Part shown: positions 49,784 to 60,400 of the stretch, one piece after another
How the letters are laid out: every line of letters begins with the position of its first letter
Position numbering within the stretch: position 1 is the stretch's first letter
NCBI GenBank assembly: GCA_963970005.1
Contig: CAXAMN010018779.1
Span: 456,301-520,300, forward strand
Length of the DNA stretch: 64,000 bases
Direction: 5' to 3'
From: Durusdinium trenchii
Taxonomy: Eukaryota; Sar; Dinophyceae; Suessiales; Symbiodiniaceae
Position numbers and translations under genes: made by a program
Notes under the pieces: generated by a model
Told to the model about the DNA's origin: nothing
Databases searched by the model: none
Seen by the model: only the letters and a program-made list of their open reading frames with translations

Positions 49784-51510
49784 GACGGCGAAGGAGCAGC
49801 TGAATCAAGGGCACGCAAATTCCCCGCTGGTGAATCGGCACTGAGGCAATGAAGACCGAATCAGACCCCCTGCGATAGCACTCGAATTGAAGCCAGTGGT
49901 TGTTGTGAATGACCATCCAAATGACATGATTGTACATGCCATACGCGTAGTCAAATCCACGCTGCCGGAGCACAGAACAGAGTAGACGGCTGGATGATTC
50001 TGGCCACGTCAAGGGAAAAATCCATTTCATCCATCCAGCCGCTGTATGTAAGCATGTGTTCCAAGCGAGCAGTGGCCCGAGCAGCTGCAACCTCTTCAGC
50101 AGAAGGCGGTGGAGTCGGCAGAGTGGACGAGAGCGGTGTCAATCTGACTGGCCAAGCCGCAACAAGTTCTTTCTGAGGGATAGGATTCTGCTGAGACTCT
50201 CTTCTTGCCAGGAAGATCAGGAACTTCTTGCGCAATAGGGCAGCCAAATGAGCCAGAGGAGGAGGAGCGTTGTACGTCCTCCAGTCTTCCAAAGCACACT
50301 CCATGGTCATTGTGATGATGTCATGAAAGCGATCAGCAACGCCAGCAAAGGACTCGGGTTGGAATTCATCGGCTAGATCGAAGAGTTGGGCCCACCTCTG
50401 CACCAGCCGCCACCCACACAGGTGGGGAAGGTGCTCTTCATGTTCACTTGATGTGGACAGCCGATGAGGCGCAATGTCGAGGAGCCTGGTCACGACACGA
50501 GTTGCAGCATTTTGCAGGTGTTGTGGAAGTTGCACAAAGTTGAGATTTGCAGCATCAGCTGTTCTGCGGATCTCGATGGCTGCCCAATGGTCATCAACCA
50601 ACACACAAATCACATTGGTAGTGTTGTTGAACAAGTAGATCTCTCCAAATGGTGACAGCGTGAAGTCGGAATCTTGCTGGTTCCAGTAAACTGGTGCAGT
50701 GAACTTGTATGAATCCTGCGTGAACATGATGTTCTGTGTGATGCTCCACAATTCATCTGCAGCAATCCAACCATGCGTATTGCACATGTATTCAGCTCGG
50801 GCCTGAAAATCAGCGCCAGCAGCAAGAGTTGGTGTTGCTCCGGAGGAAAGGTGATGACCCCCCGCACGAATCTCATGGCTTCTCCGAAGGCTCAAAAGGG
50901 CACCGTGCTGCAGGGAACCAACGTGTTGATCACTTGGTACTCCATTGATCAGTGCAACCTCATGTAGGGATCCTTGGAACTGGAAAGTTGGAAGAGGCAT
51001 CGGAGCGCTGCCAACAATAGAATGCATTACGTGCTCTTCGGCGGGAACGCGAACTGCAACAGCAATGCCATCACTCTGTGCAAGCTCCTCAAAGACATGG
51101 ATGATGCGGAAAGAGGGGCTTGAGCCAGCTTCCCCTTCATGGGCCAATGTCGTAATCAACCGCTCATTGGATGAGAGCAAGCGTTGCATTCCAGCAAGGA
51201 CTTCATCGTAGTTAGCTTGATTGCGCCCGAGACGCACGGCTCCTGGTAGCAAGTGATGGACCACATAAACCTTGAACCACAGATCCTTTCACGAAGTCAA
51301 TCGGTTTCATGATCTCAAGGAGCCTCGCAAAGATTTCTGAGCTACCAAACAGTTCCAAGGTTCCAGGAAGCTGCAACTCAATGGCATCATTCACAAGGTC
51401 GATGATCGGTACCGTAGCAGGACACGGACGTAGTCAATGGTTGTTCAACTGGCTGCAGGGTCAATCGGCACCTGACAAGGCACTCGCTGGCAACAAAAAG
51501 CTCCCAATCA
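49665..51510 (-). pseudogene. LINE-B tandem cysteine-protease-like domains
   Basis: The frame from 51264 (after a one-base shift near 51287) and the frame from 50090 each carry the same pattern: a His-Trp box (VLVDDHWAAIEI; IHNNHWLQFEC) and some 60-70 residues later a Cys-Gly box (HLPHLCGWRLVQRWAQ; MPRDLCGYYLLANVF). His before Cys in this arrangement recalls Ulp1/C48-type proteases. The first copy looks more degenerate. Processing of the element's own product or removal of ubiquitin-like proteins are possible roles; neither is shown. Confidence 0.45.
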
Positions 51511-53328
51511 TCAGCAATAATTAGCAGCAAGTTCTCGCAGGCTCATTGCGATGTTGCCTTTGCACCCAGAAGAGATCAAGAAGCATTGCTGGAAAAGTCC
51601 ATCAGGGCCATCCACCACGCTAGCGAAAACCTCGATGAAAATGGCCTTGGACATGGCTCGGGTCTCCAAGGTCGTGGCCCAAACATCAAGACTGAATTGA
51701 ACACGCCATTCACCTTGTCCTTGAGAGATGACCTTAGGAGTCAGGCACTGGTGCACTTGTGTGGTAGGCATGAGACGGACAAATGGACCTTGCTCGAACA
51801 GGACAGCAGTTTTGGCCGTCAGGCGATGCTCCCAAGCCTCTCTCATAACAGAGACAGGATCAATGGATTCAGGCAGCGCTGCATACAGGCCGACACAAAT
51901 GCACATGACACTGTGTGGGATGGTGATTGCATTTCCTACCACTTTAAAAGCAAGCGAAAGTTTGCTCGGCAGCAAGAGTTCTGCAGTGAGACCGAAAAGG
52001 TTGCAAAAGTGGGCTGGATCAAGAAAGCAATAGAAACCATCCTGTTGCTTGAGAACTGCGAAAATGCCTTTCGTTTGCAAATGCTCCGCTGACAAATGGT
52101 GCTGCCTTGAATACGAAGCGCAGAGAGTAGGGAGAGGCTCTGTAGGGCTGGCTAGACGGCCCTGCAGACCAGCATCAGGTCGAGTGGAAGCAGCAATTTT
52201 TGCCCTCTTAGCGGCAGGAACAAGTTGCGGATCATTGTAAATGGCGGCTTCCGAACTGCTCAATCGTGCCTGTTCTTTCCAGACCTTAGGAAGGCAGAAC
52301 TGGTAGCGATCATCGTTCCACGGGACTCTTGGCGCAATGGAGCACGGCAGGCTAAATCCAAGCGGCTCTGCGGGGATGTCAGCACGCACCCATACACACA
52401 ACCACCTAGTTCGACAGTGGTGAGCTAGCTCGTGGTAAGGGACGATCTGTGACCAAATCATTCTGTACCCGAACATGGAAGCTATACACTGTACAAGTTG
52501 AGAGTGAGCGTGCGAAGCCAGTTCATCCACACATTCTGCACAGGCCAGGATGGGTTGCAGCATGAAAACTTGTTCCAAACCAGCTACAAAGGACCATCCG
52601 TTCGGGTCCATGAGACCCCATGACTTGCCACCCTTCGACCACGATTGGCACAGTGGCGAAAGCGTGCACATGAGGTTGACCTGGCATCTATGGACAAACG
52701 GTATAGCGGGGTCGGCGACATCACCCACAATGGCAATCTTCCCAGCCGGATTCCAGGGTTCGCTCGGTCGGATGGGACATCGAAGCATCTCACAATTGTG
52801 GCGGGCCTTGCACAGCTGAAGGATCGTTTCATCATGGTCCACAAAGACTTGGCGAAATCCGAAACCAGCATTTGGGAGCCATTCCATTGCTTGGCTCCAT
52901 CCACAGAGGCCTCCACAAAAAAGGTGGGTGCAATCCCACCCAAAAGTGCAGTCAAGCTCCGGGCGAAAGTGGACTGAGGCTGAATGGGCAAAGTTGTATA
53001 CATGCAACTTCCGTGAGGACAGCAACGTGCCACAACAGATCATCTGTGCACCTGGGCATACAGGAACAACCTTGTCAGGGACAGAGTCAGCTTGGTGGAA
53101 GCCTTTGCCTGGGGAAAAGGCGAGAGGCTTAAGCTCAATTGAATCACCTGCGCAGCAAATAGCCTCACCGGCGATGAACGCTCGTCCACTCACCTGCAGC
53201 GGAAATGAAGCCGCTGAAAGGTCATGGAGGAGAGACCTGAACATAGTCCTCGTTGATCCAGCTAGAACCTGGTCGGCCAGATCAAGCACCTGTGCAGGTC
53301 CATGGCAAAGGAACAACGGTCGGGCCAC
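51511..53328 (-). CDS. LINE-B C5-cytosine DNA methyltransferase-like ORF (605 aa)
   Basis: Motif I: HLFCGGLCGWSQAM (about 52890-52930). Motif IV: LSPLCQSWSKGG, keeping the catalytic Cys though PPCQ is PLCQ. Motif VI: ACAECVDEL, keeping the Glu of ENV. Motif VIII: HHCRTRWLCVWV (RxR). Motif X: VVGNAITIPHSVMCICVG (about 51905-51945). The spacing is that of a Dcm/DNMT-type enzyme with a ~100-residue variable region. The N-terminal 130 residues and C-terminal ~120 are not assigned. The ORF is uninterrupted while the rest of the LINE is broken. Predicted to methylate cytosine in DNA; activity unproven. Confidence 0.72.
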   Translation of the reverse strand: MARPLFLCHGPAQVLDLADQVLAGSTRTMFRSLLHDLSAASFPLQVSGRAFIAGEAICCAGDSIELKPLAFSPGKGFHQADSVPDKVVPVCPGAQMICCGTLLSSRKLHVYNFAHSASVHFRPELDCTFGWDCTHLFCGGLCGWSQAMEWLPNAGFGFRQVFVDHDETILQLCKARHNCEMLRCPIRPSEPWNPAGKIAIVGDVADPAIPFVHRCQVNLMCTLSPLCQSWSKGGKSWGLMDPNGWSFVAGLEQVFMLQPILACAECVDELASHAHSQLVQCIASMFGYRMIWSQIVPYHELAHHCRTRWLCVWVRADIPAEPLGFSLPCSIAPRVPWNDDRYQFCLPKVWKEQARLSSSEAAIYNDPQLVPAAKRAKIAASTRPDAGLQGRLASPTEPLPTLCASYSRQHHLSAEHLQTKGIFAVLKQQDGFYCFLDPAHFCNLFGLTAELLLPSKLSLAFKVVGNAITIPHSVMCICVGLYAALPESIDPVSVMREAWEHRLTAKTAVLFEQGPFVRLMPTTQVHQCLTPKVISQGQGEWRVQFSLDVWATTLETRAMSKAIFIEVFASVVDGPDGLFQQCFLISSGCKGNIAMSLRELAANYC

Positions 53329-53463
53329 TAGAACACCTAAACAAAGGTGCGCCGGGAGAAGAGCACGGACTCTTCCTCGTCGACACCGGTCAGAGTCCGC
53401 ACTCTCAGCCGGCCTAGGGCTCCCGATAGCCCGAGCTTTAGGGCCTTTGAACCCAGCGGCTAT

Positions 53464-54231
53464 TTATGTATGTATATATATATATTACATACATAATATA
53501 CTCACTCTGGACTTTCAAGCGCAAGCAACTAGTGGAACCGTGACGTTTCTAGTTCAGGTCATATTCCTCCATGGTTTTCCTTTCGACCACACCAATGAGG
53601 GGATGCTCGATGATGTTCTCAGGCTTTTTGCTAAGTGGACAGCAGGTGAGACAGACTGCTGCAGTGTGTGACAGCTGCAGGTCCATGGTGCAGGGAACTT
53701 ATGGAGTGCCCCCTTCAGGTGGCATTTCTTGGTTGGATGTTAGCCAAACAACTGCGTAAGCCTGGTTTCTGTTTGATGGCAGGGTGACAGCAGAAGAGAG
53801 TCGTTGAGGCAGTAGAAGCAATGTGGTGACTTGCCAAACCGGCGAGTTGCAGCCTAGCTCCAAACAGGAATCGGGCAGTGTTAGGTGGCTCCATTGGTGA
53901 GGTACCATTTGTACACTTGAACATCAATCGGTTGCCACGGATTGCGGTGGAGCCCTGCTTGCAAGTCCTCATTAGGCCTGGTCACTTGACGCAAGGAACA
54001 GATTCGATGCTTGCCAGCAAAATCAACAGTTGTGCCTAAATAGTTTCACTTTCCTACTTTTCTCTTTGGGAACAGGAATGGACATCCTCCAGTAAAATGT
54101 CCAGGGCACTTGAATTTGCTTGTGGCTGGCCGAAGGCCCGCACTGGAAGCCTGGCAGGTTCGGTCCAACTAGCGAGCAAACATATACACATGCTAATCAC
54201 ATAAACAAAACAAATATATATATATATATAA
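53464..54231. other. TA-rich flank and unassigned DNA between LINE-B and Copia-2
   Basis: Begins with a TA microsatellite (53472-53488). 53558-53645 has the form of an exon (TTCAG|G...GCAG|GTGAG, encoding VIFLHGFPFDHTNEG...) but no family was recognised. Another TA run at 54212-54231 directly precedes Copia-2. Confidence 0.4.
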
Positions 54232-54404
54232 TGCGAATGGAAGTGCAGCGACATGTACAGTGCAACTTGTACATATATATGTACCATATGTACTTTGGCT
54301 CAAGGATCAAGCGACTAGAAAAGGTGCGGTTTCCGTTCCGACGCTACGCCGCTTATGGACCGTCAGTGATAGCTTCAAACTTCGCTGATTAAGATCCACT
54401 CGCA
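54232..54404 (+). repeat. inferred 5' LTR of Copia-2 (about 173 bp)
   Basis: Begins TGCGA and ends TCGCA (inverted ends); the end abuts the primer site exactly as in Copia-1. TATAA (54227-54231) would be the left target-site copy. The partner LTR lies outside the window, so the start is inferred. Confidence 0.55.
54284..54304 (+). other. spliced-leader relic within the Copia-2 LTR
   Basis: Sixteen of 21 positions match the dinoflagellate spliced leader, with its last 11 bases TTTGGCTCAAG exact. Spliced-leader trans-splicing adds this sequence to mRNA 5' ends; its presence in the LTR suggests a trans-spliced transcript was reverse transcribed. Confidence 0.6.
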
Positions 54405-54426
54405 GGTTATCAGCCGTACGCGCTCT
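54405..54426 (+). promoter_or_regulatory. primer-binding site of Copia-2 (half-tRNA type)
   Basis: The complement reads AGAGCGC, GTACGG, CTGATAACC: a D-stem end and 5' anticodon arm with loop CTGATAA (anticodon GAT, Ile-like). It stops at the same tRNA position (..ATAACC) as the Copia-1 site and directly follows the LTR. Confidence 0.65.
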
Positions 54427-54485
54427 TTATAGCCGTACGAGCTACACGAGACCAAGAACAAGACTAGTCATTACAGAAACCTGCA

Positions 54486-57400
54486 ATGTCAAGCTCAGGA
54501 GGAAATGGAAGCGAACCCTATTCATTCGCTGCTCCTGGTGGTCCCAACACCATTTCGTCACCAGACTCTACAATGGGTACTGATTCATCAGCAAATGCTG
54601 ACGTTATCACTATGCCTACTGGATCACAGATCTCGGAAAGATCCGTGCCACCGGCTCGGAATCTGACCGATCTTGCACCCGTAGGACCAAGAAGATCGAT
54701 GAGAGCTACAACAAGATCTACATCGCCTATAACGTCTACCGCGAGATCCCCAAGAAGGAGTATAGAGAAGAGACGTGACGATGATAGAGGAACAAAAGAG
54801 CAAAGAAGAGAGATTCAGCTGGGTGAAGAATTGAGATCGGCGAGAAACGCATACAATTTTCTTCATGAAGAATATGAATGCATCCAAGCCGGATACTCAC
54901 GACTACACCACGAGGCTGAAGTGGAGTTCAGGCAAATGTCTGACTACAACAGGAAGATGCAGGAACATCTACAAGAGATGACACAGGAAGATGAAGGAGC
55001 GACAATAAGAATTGAAGAGCTCGAACACAAGCTACGCTTGGCGGAATCGACAGCTGAACATATCTACATGAGATATCAAGAGCTTGCGCAAGAAACTCAT
55101 CAAGAACATTCAGAGCTTGAATCTGTGAAAGCAACGAAGGACAGAATGTCCCAAGAGCTTCAAGCAGCGATTGGACACATCCAAGAACAGAATGAATCTT
55201 CATTGGCGATCAATAGAAGATCAAAAGCCATTCAGGATGAGAACGCAGCCTTCGTCGGAATAGCTGACCAGATACAAGCTAGAATGATTGCGCTACAGGA
55301 TGAGAATGTCAACATGCACGAGGTGATCCAACACCAGAGAGAAGAACAATGGAACAGTGAGGTCAGGGAAAGACGTCTTCAACACAGTGTTCACTCATCT
55401 CAAGATCAGAGCAATCAGGAAGCTATGGTTATTGATCATCTACGAGGTCAACTAGCTATGGCACGTGGAGCTGAACTCAACGCGAGAGCGGAGATAGAAG
55501 AGATGGAAGTGGGCATGAGGATGGAGATGTTTGTATGCCAGACTGAAGTCTCTGCTAAAGAAATGGCAGAAATGAAGGCGAGCCACCATGAATACGAAGC
55601 AAACGTCGCAAAGGAGGTTATCGCAAAAGGAGAAATATTCAACAACGAAGTCCTAGAACGTTCCATCCGTGAACGACAACAGTTGAAAGACGCCAACCTC
55701 GCTCTATCCGAAGCCAACGCACAGCTGAAAAGAGAGAATATGATGAGAGCTCCTATGTTCGGCGATGATGGTGCTGAAATTCAACAGAAGATCAGAGAAC
55801 TGGAGAATGCACTATTGGAAAGCCAGAAGGAGACAAAGAATGTCATTATGGAAAATGCGAAATTAAAAGCAGAAGCACGAATGGCACCCATAGTCTCTCG
55901 GTACAGCAAGCGTCCTAGTTCCAGAGACCGCGGGTTACCAACCCACGCGTCCGAGGAAGATGAGATTCGGAACGCAAAAGAGGAGGCGGAGCGCTACAAG
56001 GACGGGTACAATGAAATGACAGAGAGCCGAGATGAGATGTATGAATGGTATGCTGAAACCCACAATGAGTACGCCGAGGAAAGGGAGAAATCAATTGAGC
56101 TATCCGAGGCGAACAAATCATTGAGGGACAAGATTTCAGAAGCAGAAGCATCCTCTTCATCTCATCTTGCACCGGCAACCTCTACAATCATGAAAGTATC
56201 GAGGAAGGAAGAATCAAAGATAAACGTTCCGTCGTGGCCCAGGATCAATGATCTTGGACTATGGAAGGCAAATCTCATTCAATCGATCATCATTGCGGCC
56301 AATGATTCAGATCAAGAGCCCTGGATCGACTGGATCAAAGAAGCCATGGACGACCCTGATCCGGACAAGTTTGTCGACTCAGGAGACCAAAGATTCCATT
56401 CAATCGATGCCAAACTCGGCCTAGCTCTTACCAAGGTCGTCATGGATGCGAAAGATGATGGTTCAGGTGTAGCTATGAAGTTGAGGACGAGGATCAATGC
56501 AAAAGGGAGAACATCAAGCCTCATAAAGGGAAGAGAGGTCCTAGCCCTGATCCTTATGAATTTCAAGACAACATCAAATGTGGAAGTCTTATATACTTCA
56601 ATGCACCTCTACCAACTAGAATATCAAGGAGACAAGAACTTATCGTTGTTCTTCCACACTTGGGATGAGATTCTGGCAGGAATGAAGCCCGTTGACGTCC
56701 CGAGCGACGAAACTCGTCGGGATCTCCTATGGAGAAAGATCAGGCACTCAAACCTCATGGCATACGACATCAGCGCCTACAACAGCATGAACGACGATGA
56801 TGCCAAGAAGACATACAAACATCTACGTGATATGATCAGAAGGCACATCGAACGGCAAACTGAAGACAGGATGATCCTGGAAAAGGAGAAGGCAGTGAAG
56901 AATGTGGCCAATATCTTTCAGAATCTCAAACCAGGCGGACCTGCTCCAAAACTGAAAGCTGCACCAGCTGATCCGAAGAAGAAACCAAAAGGGCAACAAG
57001 AACAGGTTGTCTCAGAAGACGCTGCTGCAGTGAAGCCGAAACCCAATCCCAAGAAGCATCCTGAAGACAAGAACAAAAGGGGAAAGGGGAAAGGTAAAGG
57101 TGATGGAAAGGATCGCAGCCGAAGTCCGAGTACAGACAAGAAGAAGATACCATGCAAATACTTCGTGAAAGGTAACTGCACTATGGGGAAAGATTGCCCA
57201 TTCAGTCACAAGAAACCCAGATCACCATCCAGAGGATCTTCTGTCGGAAAGAATGACAAGCCAGTATGTTGGATGTGGATTCGAGGAACTTGTGACAAAG
57301 GGAAGGATTGCAAGTTCTACCATGACCCAAAAGCCTCTCCTAAGAAAGGGATATCTGCACCAGCTGACTCAGGAGACGATAGGCCAAAGCCCAAGGCAAA

Positions 57401-60400
57401 ACCCAAACCGAAGCCTAAGGCGAAGCCTGGAGCCCCAGCCATTGACGGTGAACTCTTCATGGACGAATCCGAAGATGAAGGGATTGCTGCATCCGCCAAG
57501 GCAAGAGAAGGAGGTGCAAAAGTATCCTTTGATGAAGAGACTTGTGAGATCATGTTGAACGAAGCGATCTACTCAGTTAGGGACAAATGGAAGGTAGTAG
57601 AAAAGAAACCCCTACGTCCGGACATCAAACGATACGATGAGAAAGAGCTCACCTGCTACACGAGGAAAGAACAAATCAGATTTGAAGAAAAGGTCGCAGA
57701 GGCGAGAGGCATATTGATGGTCCCCTACACTGAGATCAAGAGGGTCCGAATACCAGTTGGACCAAAGGGTGACCTATCGGTCACTATGTCTTTTGACGAA
57801 GATGACGGCCTAGTTTTCCATCATAAAGTCATTCCTCATGTATGCGAGGGAAAGAAAGATCATGCAGACACAAAGACATTGTCTATTCCAGCCAAAGGGT
57901 CAAGAACGAAGTTCATCATGGACACAGGATGTGGATATGATTTGATATCGAAAGGCAGAGCCAAGAAATTAGGTCTGGAAGTGAGAGAAAGCGACCAATC
58001 AATGTCATTCTATACTGCAAATGGAGTGACATCCACAAAAGGAGTCGCCGACATTCATTTCGACGAATTTGACTCTACCTACTCCCCATTCGTCCTAGAT
58101 GAGTCTCCTTCAGTACTGTCTGTTGGAAAGAAATGCATGGAGGAAGGATACACATTCATATGGCCAGCCTGCGGCAACCCGTACATGGTTTCCCCGAACT
58201 ACAAGAAAATCATGTTAGAAGTAGAGGGAAACATCCCATATATTGTCAAGGGCAGTGACTTCTGTACTCCCACCGACGATACAAGGGCGGAGATGATCGC
58301 AAGGTTCACTCTAGGAGAAGATGAAGCTGATTACCAATCGACTTTCATCAACTGTGATGTGGATCCTCAAGGAATCATGTGTGATGATGACGACCTTCCT
58401 GTGATTGAGCCTCCAAAAGTCAAAAGGCGAAAGAGGAATAAGAAGTTCAAGGCATCTCCGGGAGAAGAAGATGAGGTAGGATCAGATGTCGCCGGAGACA
58501 GTGAACCAGAAGCTGACGATGATGATGCAGATGACATCGAGGTGGATGTTGTTGACGGTGCAAGTAGAATGGTGAGAAGAGGAACTCTGAAAGCAGATGC
58601 CAGGAAAATCGAGCATCTACTCACACATCGTTACAAGAATCCCTACTGTGAGTCATGCATCAGAGCAAAGATGAAACACTTCAAGACGCATCGAGGAGCG
58701 TTCAAGAGAAAGCTCAAAGCTTTTGGAGATCTGGTTACCTTTGATTTTGTCGATACGAGGAACATCCTTGATCAAGGGATCAGTACTGATCGAGAGATCT
58801 TCGTCATTCGTGACAGGTACACAGGCGTCATATGGGCCTATCCGTCGAAAGAGAGGTTTACCAAGGACGTGGTCAACGCAATAAACCACTTCAAAGGATT
58901 GAAGAAGATCAAGATTGCTTATGCCGACAAAGCCCCAGAGTTTGAGACGGCTATGAAGCAACTGAAGATCCCATTCGATCACTCTCTACCGAATCATCCT
59001 CAGAACAATTCTCTGGCGGAGAGGAACAATCAGTTCATTATGATGACAACCGCAACTTGTCTCTTGGAAGCGGGGTTACCGCCATGTTTCTGGAGCTATG
59101 CAGTAGAATGCGTCAGCCATCTTTTGAACATTGAGGAAGGAGAGGATGGAGTGAGCCCTTGGTACAAGCTACATGGAAAAGAGTTCCATGGAGAGAAGAT
59201 TCCCTTTGGTGCAAAGGTCTTCTTCATGCCGAGCAGTCAAGGAAGGATTGAGCAGAAGCACAAGTTTGATCCCAAGGGAATCCCAGGTATTTTCGCCGGA
59301 TATGAGATCAAGCCCGGGATGAACTGGTCGAGACAATACAGAGTGTGGAGTCTTGAAACTTTTGCACATCAAAGCCTTGCATTTGATGCCAATCGCCCTA
59401 TCAGAAAGCTACTCACACCACAGCTCACAGAGACCCTGGTATTCCTCGCTCCCATCGAATTCCCGTTGAAGGAAGGATACGAGAAGATCAACAACACGTT
59501 GGAAGGCATGAAGATCCGTGACAGGAGAGATGGAGAGCCAGAGGTCGGAGATCCTAGTCAAATGATTGACTATGGAGATTACGAACCAACTGAGCCCGGT
59601 ATGGATTTTGAGGAGCTTGCGGAAAGGGAGATTAGGGATGAGGACGACGAAGACGCCATTGGAGATCATGAAGCAGATGATGAAGAACGAGATGATCCCG
59701 GTGATGATGATGATCCAAAACCTGATGGCGGTCACTCCAAAATATTGTCCAAACCTGCCAAGGCGAAGGTACCACCTTCGACCGGCAGGGAAGATCACCC
59801 GCCAGTTGGAGATCCTTCAATGGATCACATGTCCATGGGAAAAGCAAGTGATGGTATCATCTACTTGAATGATGATGGTGAAACCGTGAAACTGGACAGG
59901 AAAGGGAATCCATATAAGGTTGGATCAGACGGAAGAAGGTTCTTCAGGTCATCACCGAGACCAAGATCAAAATATACTCCAGAAGAATGGAAAGCGTTGT
60001 CTCTATCTGATAGAGCTATCGCTGAGAAGAAAGAAGCTCTCGAGAAAGAAAAGATGAAAGAGAGAGAGAGAGTAAAGGTGCGGGATCCAGCAAGGACAAA
60101 AGGAAGAAGAAAAAAGAAGGAGGATAAGGATGATGATCCTAAGGACGTATCGCCCAACATCTTCATCGATCTGAAGAAAGATCGGACACTGATCACCGAT
60201 GACGATGACATGGGGGGCTATAGTCCATCTTCAGCATCTACACTTTCCACAGAACTCCCAAGCGACGACGATTACTTAGTCGAATGGGAGGAATGGACGA
60301 GTGTGGAGAATGGGTTCGGCCCACGTGCTACTTGGGATCCACTCAATATCATTGATGTCAACAGTGGAGAAATCCTCAATGATATGGCAGTAGCATATGC

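Larger units (their letters stand above)
42422..53463 (-). mobile_element. non-LTR retrotransposon LINE-B with methyltransferase and protease ORFs (11 kb)
   Basis: Minus-strand order: C5-methyltransferase, tandem protease-like domains, unknown ORF, coiled-coil ORF, APE-type endonuclease, RT, CCHC, RNase H. A 14-bp direct repeat TTATGTATGTATAT at 42408-42421 and 53464-53477 brackets it and is taken as a target-site duplication in TA-rich DNA. At least eight frame changes show decay. The length is large for a LINE, owing to some 6 kb of extra coding sequence before the endonuclease. Confidence 0.85.
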
